Shown in pieces: positions 56,496 through 64,000 of a DNA stretch of 64,000 nt (the stretch's first letter is position 1; each line of letters starts with the position of its first letter). The position numbers and the translations under genes were made by a program. The notes beneath the pieces were generated by a model that saw nothing but the letters and a program-made list of their open reading frames with translations, did no database searches and was not told the origin of the DNA. This DNA comes from Salinisphaera sp. T31B1 (GTDB lineage Bacteria > Pseudomonadota > Gammaproteobacteria > Nevskiales > Salinisphaeraceae): positions 928,837-992,836 of the forward strand of contig NZ_APNH01000002.1 of assembly GCF_040361275.1 (NCBI RefSeq). The letters are read 5' to 3'.

Positions 56496-56505
56496 GAGGT
56501 CTCTC

Positions 56506-56814
56506 ATGAAGCTGTCGTATCTGTCGATCAAGCATCCGCTGGGTCATAGTCTGCTGACCGCTGCCCTGGCGCTGGCGCCGCTCGCCGCGGCCCAGGCTTA
56601 TGTCGGCCCCGGTGCCGGGCTGAGCCTGCTGGGTGCCCTCTGGGGCGTGGTCGCGGCCGTGGGCGCGGCGCTGCTGTTCGTTCTGACCTGGCCGCTGCGG
56701 CGTATGCGCCGGCGCAAACGCGAAGAGGCCAAGGCCGCCGAGGCCGAACGCGCCCAGCGCACGACCGGCGAGCCCGGGCAGGATCAGATTCACGGGCCGA
56801 CGCCGCCGCGATGA
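56506..56814 (+). CDS. Small membrane protein of the sulfotransferase row
   Basis: A 102-residue protein preceded by TAGGAGGTCTCTC, the best ribosome binding site in the row, and starting 10 bases after the ASST-type gene. It has a signal-like hydrophobic stretch (LLTAALALAPLAAAQ), then YVGPGAGLSLLGALWGVVAA and a second helix ending in the basic cluster RRMRRRKREEAK, followed by an acidic, polar tail. The YVGPGAG motif is often seen in small proteins encoded next to ASST-like or phosphatase-like genes. No reaction is known. Confidence 0.75.
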   Translation: MKLSYLSIKHPLGHSLLTAALALAPLAAAQAYVGPGAGLSLLGALWGVVAAVGAALLFVLTWPLRRMRRRKREEAKAAEAERAQRTTGEPGQDQIHGPTPPR

Positions 56815-57086
56815 ACGGCTGGGTCGTTCGGGCCCACGACGGACGTACTGCTGCTCGTGCCCGTACCTGGCGTGCGGCGAGTCCGTCGACAATGGGTCTC
56901 GGTCCGCCCGATTGTCCGTCGCCGGCTCGGCAACGCGCTCAGCGCCAGCCGCGCCGGACGGCCCGTCTTGCGCGCTGGGTCGCGCGGTCCGCATCATCCC
57001 GCGCGGCCGCTGCCGGCGCCGCTCGCCCGGTGCGCGTCAGCCAGAACGCCTGCCGACGAAACCCCAATACGCCCTAGGAGCTGTCG

Positions 57087-57812
57087 ATGGGTCTGTTTGA
57101 TCTGCCTGCGCCGTTGTTCGACGGCGTCGATCGGGGCATGGCGTCGGTGATGCCGCCCACGCTACGTCTGATCGTCTGGGCGTTGCTGGCGGCAGTCGGC
57201 ACCATGATGCTGTACAAACTGTTCTCGCCGCAGGCGCGTATCGGTGCGGCCAAGCGAGACGCACGCGCTGCGCGCCAGCGGCTCAACGCCTTCGACGGCG
57301 ACTTCGCCGACGCCGGCCCGCTGATCCGCGACCAGTTCGTCACCGCATTCCGACAACTCGGGCTGGTGGTGCCGGGCACGATTCTGGCCATTCTGCCGCT
57401 GCTGTGTTTGCTGCTCTGGGCCGAAACCCATTATGGCCAGGCATTGCCCCCGACCGGCCAGTCGCCCGCGATCATCACCCAACCAGCGGGTTTCGATGCA
57501 CGATGGGATGATTCGATCAGCCCGCCGCATATAAGGGTGGCCGGACCGACGGGCCAGAGTACGCCGATCGCCGATATCCGCATGGTCGCGCCGGTCGGGG
57601 TGGTGACCCAAAAACCCTGGTGGCATTGGCTGGCCGCGAATCCGCTGGGCTATCTGCCCGATGACAGTCCGCTCGAGCAGGTCATCATCGAGTTGCCCGA
57701 ACGCCACTATCTGGGCTTCGGACCCGGTTGGATGCGCTCGTGGCTGGCAATTTTCATACCCGTGATGTTCATCGTGTCGTTGGCAATGTACAAATGGCTG
57801 CGGATCGAATGA
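57087..57812 (+). CDS. Membrane protein, EMC3/TMCO1-like layout
   Basis: A 241-residue integral membrane protein. The first membrane helix (about residues 26-45) is followed by a basic helical stretch (RIGAAKRDARAARQRLNAF) and a pair of helices around LGLVVPGTILAILPLLCLLLW, then a periplasmic domain (about 115-205) and a final helix (WLAIFIPVMFIVSLAMYKWL). The order recalls the insertase-like EMC3/DUF106 group, but I cannot establish homology. AGGAGC precedes the ATG. Its stop overlaps the sulfotransferase start as ATGA, so the two proteins are produced together. A 272-base stretch without a convincing gene separates it from the small membrane protein upstream. Confidence 0.72.
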   Translation: MGLFDLPAPLFDGVDRGMASVMPPTLRLIVWALLAAVGTMMLYKLFSPQARIGAAKRDARAARQRLNAFDGDFADAGPLIRDQFVTAFRQLGLVVPGTILAILPLLCLLLWAETHYGQALPPTGQSPAIITQPAGFDARWDDSISPPHIRVAGPTGQSTPIADIRMVAPVGVVTQKPWWHWLAANPLGYLPDDSPLEQVIIELPERHYLGFGPGWMRSWLAIFIPVMFIVSLAMYKWLRIE

Positions 57813-58981
57813 ATCAGGATACTTCGACGCGACGTACCGCACGCTCGGCGCCCAGCGACGACGCGATCGCAGGCTTTGCCGTGCCCGGCTGGATGCACCG
57901 TCTGGGCGGCTGGCAGTATCGTCATCCCCAGGCCGCGATCCGGCTGGGCAATTTCGATACCCGCATGGCCGCGGACGACATCGCCGATATCAGCGTGACC
58001 GCGCCGATCTATATCGCAGGGCTGGCTCGCTCGGGCACTACTATCCTGCTGGAACTGCTGGCCGAACACCCGGAGGTCGGCACGCACCAGTACCGCGATT
58101 TCCCGCCCGTGTTCACCCCCTGGCTTTGGGATCGCTGGCTGGCGCGCGTACCGCAGCGCGCCGAAACGGCCGCCGAACGCGCGCACGGCGACGGGATCGC
58201 GGTGACCTCGCGCAGCCCGGAAGCCTTCGAAGAAGTGCTCTGGATGGCGTTTTTCCCGAAACTCCACGACAGCGACCGGTCCAGCGTACTCGATCGCAGC
58301 ACCCGCGCACCGGATTTCGAGGCCTTCTACCGGGCGCATATCCGCAAGCTGCTTGCGATCCGCCGGGCCCACCGCTATCTGGCCAAGGGCAACTACAATC
58401 TGATGCGCCTGGCCTATCTGCAGACACAGTTCGACGATGCCCGCTTCGTGCTGCCGGTTCGTGACCCGGTCTGGCATATCGCCTCGTTGATGAAACAACA
58501 GCGCCTGTTCACCGCCGGCGAGACCGCGCACCCGCGCGCACTGGCGCATATGCGCCGCGTGGGCCATTTCGAGTTCGGTCTGGACCGGCGGGCAATCAAC
58601 CCGGGCGATACGGCCGCGGTGCAGCACATCGAAAAGCTGTGGGCGGACGGCCGGGAGGTCGAGGGTTGGGCCCGCTACTGGGCGCTGATCTACGGCGCAC
58701 TCGATCACCAGATCCGCCACGACGGCGAACTGGCGCGCGCCTGTCTGATCGTGCGTTTCGAGGATCTCTGCCACGATTCATCGGCCACGCTCGAGCGACT
58801 CTACAGCCACTGCGGGCTGACCATCAGCCCGGCCCAACTCGACGAAGCGGCCGCGCGGTTACGCGCACCCGGCTACTACCGGCCAGCGTTCGAGGACGGC
58901 GAGCTGGCAATGATCCGCGAGATCACGGCTCCGGTGGCAGCCCGGTTCGGGTACGAAGCCGAACGAGACATGCCGGGCTGA
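57809..58981 (+). CDS. PAPS-dependent sulfotransferase
   Basis: A 390-residue enzyme that should transfer sulfate from PAPS to an alcohol or amine of a lipid, glycan or small molecule. The 5'-phosphosulfate-binding loop is IYIAGLARSGTTILLELLAE (residues 68-87), and the 3'-phosphate-binding stretch is VLPVRDPVWHIASLMKQQR, with the serine in a fitting position. YLAKGNYNL and LIVRFEDLCHDSSATLERL complete the family signature. It starts at ATG 57809 within the stop of the membrane protein. The N-terminal 20 residues are polar and lack a signal, so it should act in the cytoplasm. The acceptor is unknown. Confidence 0.87.
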   Translation: MNQDTSTRRTARSAPSDDAIAGFAVPGWMHRLGGWQYRHPQAAIRLGNFDTRMAADDIADISVTAPIYIAGLARSGTTILLELLAEHPEVGTHQYRDFPPVFTPWLWDRWLARVPQRAETAAERAHGDGIAVTSRSPEAFEEVLWMAFFPKLHDSDRSSVLDRSTRAPDFEAFYRAHIRKLLAIRRAHRYLAKGNYNLMRLAYLQTQFDDARFVLPVRDPVWHIASLMKQQRLFTAGETAHPRALAHMRRVGHFEFGLDRRAINPGDTAAVQHIEKLWADGREVEGWARYWALIYGALDHQIRHDGELARACLIVRFEDLCHDSSATLERLYSHCGLTISPAQLDEAAARLRAPGYYRPAFEDGELAMIREITAPVAARFGYEAERDMPG

Positions 58982-59035
58982 ACGCCCCGCAGCGGTCGGT
59001 CGACGGCCGCGAGGCGCAATGCCTGGCGCACCGGC

Positions 59036-59446
59036 TTAGCTTTGCGTCACCGCGGCGATGCCTGCCTTGGCTGTCTGGGCGTCCTGGTCCGGCTTGACCC
59101 CGGAGACGCCGACCGCGCCCGCGAGCTGGCCTTCGACCATCACGGGCACGCCGCCGGTCATGGTCGCCTTCAGCGCGGGCACGGACAGAAATGCGGCACG
59201 GCCTCCGTTGATCATCTCTTCGAAAGCCTGGGTTTCCTTGCCCCCCAGCGCAGCGCTTCGGGCTTTCTCCGTGGCCACATAGCTACCCATCGGCGCACAG
59301 CCATCCAGCCGCCGCAACGCCAGAAGATGGCCGCCGTCATCGACCACAGCGATGCTGACCTTCCAGCCCTGCTGTTCTGCCTCGGCCTGAGCGGCATCGA
59401 GAATCGTGTTGGCTTCGGTCAGCGTCAGTACGGATTTCTGCTGCAT
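59036..59446 (-). CDS. GlcG/HbpS-family (DUF336) protein
   Basis: A 136-residue protein of the GlcG/HbpS/PduO-C family. It has the family pieces LTLTEANTILDAAQAEAEQQ, SIAVVDDGGHLLALRRLDG, KARSAALGGKETQAF and the glycine-rich GGVPVMVEGQLAGAVGVSG. Members bind heme or act as partners in glycolate and diol metabolism; the biochemical role of GlcG is unsettled. It lies downstream of the lactate permease on the same strand, separated by a terminator, and genes of this family often accompany glycolate/lactate utilisation genes. ATG 59446 is chosen; the frame is open to 59473. Confidence 0.87.
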   Translation of the reverse strand: MQQKSVLTLTEANTILDAAQAEAEQQGWKVSIAVVDDGGHLLALRRLDGCAPMGSYVATEKARSAALGGKETQAFEEMINGGRAAFLSVPALKATMTGGVPVMVEGQLAGAVGVSGVKPDQDAQTAKAGIAAVTQS

Positions 59447-59541
59447 ATCGCGTTCTCTGTCGGTTAAAGTCACGCGCCACTATAAAGCCTCGAACGTGGC
59501 GACCGTAACGCACAGACCGCGGAACGGGCCGTGCGCATCAT

Positions 59542-59576
59542 AAAAAAGGGCGACGGCCGGTCCACGGCCATCGCCC
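59542..59576 (-). terminator. Intrinsic terminator of the lactate permease gene
   Basis: On the minus strand GGGCGATGGCCG pairs with CGGCCGTCGCCC across a short loop, with a T6 tract at 59547-59542. Confidence 0.85.
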
Positions 59577-59598
59577 AACCTCTCACCCGCAGGGTTGG

Positions 59599-61305
59599 TC
59601 AGGAACCGGCAGCACTCATCAGCGGATCGGTGATGTTCAGCACATAGAACGCCACGAGGCCGATGACGCCCGAAAGCAGACAGTAATACAGCGTCGGCAG
59701 AATGGTCTTGCGGAGGGTGGTACCTTCGCGACCGAGCAGACCGACCGTAGCCGATGCCGCCACCACGTTGTGAATGGCGATCATGTTGCCGGCCGCTGCG
59801 CCCACCGCCTGAAGAGCCACCATCATTGCGGTCGACAGGCCCAGCGTCGCCGCCACGTTGAACTGGAAGTCGCTGAGCATCAGGTTCGAAACCGTGTTGG
59901 AACCGGCGATGAAGGCACCCAGCGCACCGACTGCCGGTGCGAACAGCGGATAGATATTGCCCACCCCGTCGGCCACGAGCTGCGCCATGGCCACCGGCAT
60001 GGACACCAGGTCGGAGCCGTTCACGCCCGAGTTGATCAGGATACGAACCATCGGAATGGTGAAGATGAGCACGAAGCCGGCCCCGAAGATCGTCTTGGTC
60101 GATTCCGAGAAGGCCTCGCCCAGATCACGCGGACGCATCCGATGCAGGAAGAATGTGATCAGCACGACCATGCAGATGATCCCACCGGGCAGATACAGCG
60201 GCTCGATCGAGCCGGACACGCCCTGCTCGCCCAGAATATTGCTCCATCCGACGGTCAACGACTTGAGCGCGTCGGTCACCGCGGGCACGGTGCGCGAGAT
60301 CACCAGCAGAACGGCCAGCAGGACATAGGGAACCCAGCCCATGAACGTGGTGATGGGCGTCCGTCCGGCGATCTGTTCGAACTTGAGTTCCATGTTGCCC
60401 ATCCACTCGCTGGGCCACTGGCTGGACTCGGGGAAATCCCACGGTTCCGAGGGGATCAGAAAGCCAGCCCGGGCGGCCGGGACGACGATTGCCAGGCCAA
60501 CCAGCGCGCCGATCATCGACGGAAATTCCGGTCCGAGGAACACGCCGGCCAGTGCGTAGGGCACCACGAAGCAAACCCCGGCGAACAGCGCGAACGGTGC
60601 CACGGCCATGCCGTCGCCCCACGACTTGCGTGCACCGAAGAATCGGGCCATCACCGTGACCATGATCAGCGGCATGAGAATGCCGCAGATTGCGTGGGTA
60701 ATCGCCACTTCCGAGGTAATCAGACGAAAGAACACTTCCCAGCTCGAGCCGTTATTGGCCAGCGTTTCGGCAATCTCCGACTGATGTAGACCGCCGGTCA
60801 CGCCTACGATGATCGGGGTGCCCACGGCGCCGAACGACACCGGGGTCGACTGGATCATCATGCCCACGACAACGGCCGCGAGCGCCGGAAAGCCCAGGGC
60901 CACCATCAGCGGCGCAGCCACAGCGGCCGGCGTACCGAAGCCGGAGGCGCCTTCGATGAAACAGCCGAACAGCCAGGCGACGATGATGGCCTGAATGCGC
61001 CGGTCGGGGCTGATCCCCGAAAAGCCGGCTCGAATCGCGGCGATGCCGCCCGAATGCTTGAGCGTATTGAGCAGCAGGATCGCACCGAAGATGATCCACA
61101 GGATCGCGATGGTGAGTAGCAGACCCTGGAACGTCGAAGCCAGCACTCGAGTGAAGGTCATGTCCCAGGCCAACAGTGCAATCAACGCGGTCACGATGAA
61201 CACCACCGGCATGGCGGTTCGTGCCTGCATCCGGAAACCGATCAGCATCACGCCCGCCAGCACCAGCGGTATGAATGCGAGGATCGACATGAATATCGAA
61301 CTCAT
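59599..61305 (-). CDS. lldP: L-lactate permease
   Basis: An inner-membrane, proton-coupled carrier for lactate and glycolate, 568 residues with about 13 membrane segments. Family signatures include [62 protein letters not shown] and, near the end, [28 protein letters not shown] precedes ATG 61305. A clear terminator follows. No lactate dehydrogenase gene is in the window; the GlcG-like gene downstream may be linked to use of the imported hydroxy acid. Confidence 0.95.
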   Translation of the reverse strand: MSSIFMSILAFIPLVLAGVMLIGFRMQARTAMPVVFIVTALIALLAWDMTFTRVLASTFQGLLLTIAILWIIFGAILLLNTLKHSGGIAAIRAGFSGISPDRRIQAIIVAWLFGCFIEGASGFGTPAAVAAPLMVALGFPALAAVVVGMMIQSTPVSFGAVGTPIIVGVTGGLHQSEIAETLANNGSSWEVFFRLITSEVAITHAICGILMPLIMVTVMARFFGARKSWGDGMAVAPFALFAGVCFVVPYALAGVFLGPEFPSMIGALVGLAIVVPAARAGFLIPSEPWDFPESSQWPSEWMGNMELKFEQIAGRTPITTFMGWVPYVLLAVLLVISRTVPAVTDALKSLTVGWSNILGEQGVSGSIEPLYLPGGIICMVVLITFFLHRMRPRDLGEAFSESTKTIFGAGFVLIFTIPMVRILINSGVNGSDLVSMPVAMAQLVADGVGNIYPLFAPAVGALGAFIAGSNTVSNLMLSDFQFNVAATLGLSTAMMVALQAVGAAAGNMIAIHNVVAASATVGLLGREGTTLRKTILPTLYYCLLSGVIGLVAFYVLNITDPLMSAAGS

Positions 61306-61703
61306 TCCAAATTCTCCCTGAAAAACGGTCGATTCGACGCGTCTCGATATGCGTCGATACGTGCTGGCCGAGGCTGCGCTGGCCTGCGCCGCGCCGTTGA
61401 GCGTGTCAATCGCGCCCGCGGTACGGATTGTTGGTCTTTTTCTCCGGTCTGCCGTGCGGAAGTATCGATCGTCTATCCACGATCATCGAAAAACCTCGCA
61501 CAAACGGCCTGCGGAGATGATAAAAGGCGAATCCGCGAAAGAAAATTAGACTATTCGCCTAATCCGGCGTCCGAAAACTTTCTGTATTGGCCAGCAATTA
61601 CGTCGCTTCAGGGAGCCTGATGCCCCGGACATGCTCTCGGTTGCGGACAAGCACATTGCGATCCGGCTACACTTTCAAAAGCTAGAAACCGGTCTGAGTG
61701 TCC
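61306..61703. promoter_or_regulatory. Divergent promoter region of lldP and the HD-GYP gene
   Basis: No gene is evident. AGGCGAAT (61525-61532) and ATTCGCCT (61553-61560) form a perfect 8-base inverted repeat around an A-rich stretch. GATCGT and ACGATC near 61468-61485 form a shorter one. Either could be an operator for the lactate permease (for example a lactate-responsive GntR regulator) but no regulator gene is adjacent. Confidence 0.4.
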
Positions 61704-62891
61704 ATGCTGCAAAACAGCCAGAAGATAGCGGTCGGCGAGCTGCAGATCGGCATGTACGTGGAATCACTGGATCGGCCGTGGCTGGAGACCGAATTCCTCT
61801 TTCAGGGTCTCAGGATCGACAGCGAAGACGATCTCGCCCGCATCCGCGCTGCCGCCCGTTATGCCTATGTTTCAGCGGCCGACGACGAACTCGGGGGGCT
61901 TGATCCCCAGAGCGAGCCGGCGCCTGTGGCGCCTGAGATGGCCAACGACCGGCGCCCGCGCACATTCAGCGAAGAGCTGGGCACAGCCCGGCTGATCCGC
62001 GACCAGGCCAAGATATTCGTCGATACCGTCGAAGCCGATCTGCGCGAGGGACGTACCGCCAATCTCGACGGCGCCGAGGATATCGTCGGCCAGATGATGG
62101 CCAGTGTCGCGCGTCATCCGGATGCGCTGGTATGGTTCACCAATCTCAAGAACCGCGATGCCTATACCGCCGAGCACAGCATGAATGTATGCATGCTCGC
62201 CATCGGCCTGGCCACCCATATCGGCGACAGCGACGCCCGGATCCGGGAGATGGGCGTTGGCGCCCTCTTGCACGATGTGGGAAAGATCCGTGTGCCCGAG
62301 CAGGTGCTCAACAAGCCCGGCAAGCTGACCGAATCCGAGCTGGCCGAGATGCGTCGCCACCCGGAATACGGCTACGACATCCTCAAGTCCGGTTCCAATC
62401 TGAGTGCCGACAGCCTGGACGTGGTGCTGTCACATCACGAACGCATGAACGGTACCGGCTACCCCCGGGGACTGACGGGCGACCGGATCGGCCATTACAG
62501 TCAGCTGGTCGCCATTGCCGACGTTTACGATGCGATCACCAGCAACCGGGTCTACCAGCGCGGCCGCTCGGCCGCCGAAGCGCTACGCATCATGCAGACC
62601 AGTCCGGGGGAGTTCAACGACGAACTGCTGGCGCGTTTTGCTGAAAACCTGGGCGCCTACCCGCCGGGCAGCGTCGTCGAACTCAACACCGGCGAGGTCG
62701 GCCTGATCATGCCCAACCGAGAGGACAAGCCGCGTCCGACGGTGCTGATCATCCTGGATCACAAAAAGCGGCGTTACTTCCCGCAGCGCATGCGCGATCT
62801 CACCCGCTTCCCCAAGTTCGAGATCGCACGCGTGCTGCCCACCGGTAGCCACGATGTCGATGTCGACTACTATGCCGAAGGCTTCGAATAG
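61704..62891 (+). CDS. HD-GYP domain cyclic-di-GMP phosphodiesterase
   Basis: A 395-residue cytoplasmic enzyme expected to hydrolyse cyclic di-GMP. The N-terminal 110 residues are a DUF3391-type domain (KIAVGELQIGMYVESLDRPW). The HD-GYP domain follows, with YTAEHSMNVCMLAIGLATH, the HD metal site ALLHDVGKIRVPE, LSHHERMNGTGYPRGLTGDRI bearing the GYP motif, and IADVYDAITSNRVYQ. No receiver domain is present, so activity is probably set by another input. ATG 61704 is taken; GTG at 61698 would add two residues. Confidence 0.95.
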   Translation: MLQNSQKIAVGELQIGMYVESLDRPWLETEFLFQGLRIDSEDDLARIRAAARYAYVSAADDELGGLDPQSEPAPVAPEMANDRRPRTFSEELGTARLIRDQAKIFVDTVEADLREGRTANLDGAEDIVGQMMASVARHPDALVWFTNLKNRDAYTAEHSMNVCMLAIGLATHIGDSDARIREMGVGALLHDVGKIRVPEQVLNKPGKLTESELAEMRRHPEYGYDILKSGSNLSADSLDVVLSHHERMNGTGYPRGLTGDRIGHYSQLVAIADVYDAITSNRVYQRGRSAAEALRIMQTSPGEFNDELLARFAENLGAYPPGSVVELNTGEVGLIMPNREDKPRPTVLIILDHKKRRYFPQRMRDLTRFPKFEIARVLPTGSHDVDVDYYAEGFE

Positions 62892-62916
62892 CCCGGCCCG
62901 CGACCTGCGGGCCGGG
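62892..62916. terminator. Perfect hairpin between the converging HD-GYP and Sua5-like genes
   Basis: CCCGGCCCGC (62892-62901) pairs exactly with GCGGGCCGGG (62907-62916) around GACCT. There is no T tract, so termination is inferred from position and stability. Confidence 0.5.
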
Positions 62917-62927
62917 GCCGGCTGATT

Positions 62928-63638
62928 TCAATGCTTGAGGGTGATACCGAACCGGTCTGAGAACACGGTTTCGAGTTGATCGAAGCACACGCCGACGCGG
63001 AGCACGCTGAAGTCGCGGAAATCGATGATCGTGCTGGACCGCCCTTCATCGTTGGCGTATTTGGAACGGCCATGATCGATCTGGATATCGGTCGCATCGC
63101 GCACTTCGGCCTCGATATCCTGCAAGCGGTACTTGCTGCCTTTCAGCGACGTGTTGGCCGATGAACCGAGCACCGGGTAGCCGCGTTCGATACTCTGATT
63201 CGCCATCTCGGTGTGCAGCGGCCCGGCATTCAGCAACATGTCGAGCGTGCCCTCCTTGCTAGAGGACGCCATGACGAACGAGGGCACACGACTGAGCAGG
63301 CGATGCTCGGCATCGAACGGTGCCACCACCGAAAACGGCAGATTCTCTTCAGTGACGATCGTACGGATGATCTCGCGCTTTTCCGCGGGCAGATCGTGGA
63401 GTTCCTCGCTGAGCTGCCAGCTGCCGAACATGCCGCTGGGCTTTTCATAGCTGCGTCGCTTGGCATCGAAGATCCGGCGGATCGCGTTTTCGCTCTGGCC
63501 GACGATGGCATAGGCCACATCCAGCGGAATGATGGCCACCCCGCCGTCGCCGAGCACATCCAGTACCCGGGCGGCATCGGCCTTCACCTGCTCCGGCGAA
63601 GGGGTCGGTCCGTTCGCATCGGTTGCAGTCTGATTCAT
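62928..63638 (-). CDS. Sua5/YciO/YrdC domain protein
   Basis: A 236-residue protein with the Sua5/YrdC fold. RVLDVLGDGGVAIIPLDVAYAIVG near the N terminus, the KRRSYEKP segment, and VLGSSANTSLKGSKY and STIIDFRDFSVLRVG in the C-terminal half match the family. The housekeeping member makes threonylcarbamoyl-AMP for tRNA t6A, but this sequence departs from it (AYAIVGQSENAIRR in place of the usual TYGLGCDA), so it is more likely a paralog (YciO-like or catabolic) than TsaC. It starts 82 bases downstream of etfA on the same strand and could be cotranscribed with it. Confidence 0.82.
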   Translation of the reverse strand: MNQTATDANGPTPSPEQVKADAARVLDVLGDGGVAIIPLDVAYAIVGQSENAIRRIFDAKRRSYEKPSGMFGSWQLSEELHDLPAEKREIIRTIVTEENLPFSVVAPFDAEHRLLSRVPSFVMASSSKEGTLDMLLNAGPLHTEMANQSIERGYPVLGSSANTSLKGSKYRLQDIEAEVRDATDIQIDHGRSKYANDEGRSSTIIDFRDFSVLRVGVCFDQLETVFSDRFGITLKH

Positions 63639-63720
63639 GACAATCTCCTCTTGTAGTTAAGTAACGATGTTCGAATACGGGCCCGTCGGAGGCGGCCCGC
63701 CAAATAGGTCATGCGACCGG

Positions 63721-64000
63721 CTAGCCGACCTTGTCCTCGAGTTCGGGAATGATCTGGAACAGATCCCCGACGAGTCCGATATCGGCGACCTCGAAGATCG
63801 GGGCCTCTTCGTCCTTGTTGATCGCCACGATGGTGCCGGCGTCCTTGATGCCGGCCAGATGCTGGATCGCACCCGAGATACCGAAGCACATGTACAGCTC
63901 CGGAGCGATGATCTTGCCGGTCTGGCCGACCTGCATGTCATTGGGCACGAAGCCCGCGTCGACGGCAGCCCGCGAGGCCCCCACGCCGGCGCCGATCTTG
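63721..64000 (-). CDS. etfA: Electron transfer flavoprotein alpha subunit, 3' part only
   Basis: The C-terminal 92 codons or so of EtfA, running off the right edge of the window. The FAD-binding region is unmistakable: [40 protein letters not shown] and [20 protein letters not shown]. EtfA with EtfB carries electrons from acyl-CoA and other dehydrogenases to the quinone pool. The rest of the gene, and etfB if adjacent, lie outside the window. Confidence 0.95.
   Translation of the reverse strand, partial: KIGAGVGASRAAVDAGFVPNDMQVGQTGKIIAPELYMCFGISGAIQHLAGIKDAGTIVAINKDEEAPIFEVADIGLVGDLFQIIPELEDKVG

Noticed and set aside
56811..57077. Frame of 88 codons between the small membrane protein and the next gene, overlapping the previous stop as ATGA
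   Set aside because: The product is almost entirely Arg, Ala and Pro with no hydrophobic core, and no ribosome binding site supports it; overlap alone is not enough.

Overview
The window is gene-dense, high-GC bacterial DNA with no sign of a prophage, insertion sequence or CRISPR array. Long monofunctional PurL, MltF, a DUF1820 protein, EttA and a CysH without iron-sulfur cysteines point to a gammaproteobacterium. Both Trk-type and Kdp potassium uptake, plus marine-style phosphorus scavenging, would fit a halophilic or marine lineage such as Salinisphaera. That genus guess is inference only.

Layout. 1-6.7 kb: purL (3' end outside the window), a YycJ-like metallo-hydrolase, a DUF1820 gene, tRNA-Ser(CGA) and mltF. 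6.8-13.8 kb: an iron-siderophore locus, with a TonB-dependent receptor divergent from a five-gene operon (binding protein, two permeases, ATPase, FhuF-type reductase) and Fur-box-like sites between them. 13.9-16.4 kb: cysH and ettA, divergent. 17-26.6 kb: a probable catabolic island made of a flavin monooxygenase, a RidA protein, a DUF1028 protein, an M20 hydrolase, a LysR regulator, a 30-residue membrane peptide, a sodium:solute symporter, and on the opposite strand a TRAP binding protein, a small protein and an amidase. 27-35 kb: a beta-CASP nuclease, then secreted phosphorus-scavenging proteins: a lipoprotein 5'-nucleotidase behind a four-repeat Pho-box array, an ExeM/NucH-type nuclease and a PEP-CTERM-like protein. 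35-37.4 kb: SRPBCC protein plus zinc alcohol dehydrogenase.

37.7-47.1 kb: trkH faces the complete kdpFABCDE operon, which is preceded by a one-nucleotide-overlapping 26-codon frame. 47.4-53.7 kb: DUF815 ATPase, SprT-like protein, a hypothetical, a WYL regulator, a fused SRPBCC-SDR protein and an ABC1 kinase. 53.7-54.4 kb: yhhQ (queuosine precursor transporter) with a candidate preQ1-I riboswitch covering its ribosome binding site. 54.5-59 kb: a sulfation-type gene row, with an arylsulfotransferase-family beta-propeller protein, two membrane proteins and a PAPS-type sulfotransferase. 59-64 kb: GlcG-like protein, lactate permease, HD-GYP phosphodiesterase, Sua5/YrdC-like protein and the 3' part of etfA.

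The parts most likely to hold something undescribed are the catabolic island (with shared AT-rich operators and a small membrane peptide) and the sulfation row. The preQ1 candidate, the Pho-box array and the kdp leader peptide are the sharpest testable regulatory observations. All domain calls are by eye from motifs; no database search was run.
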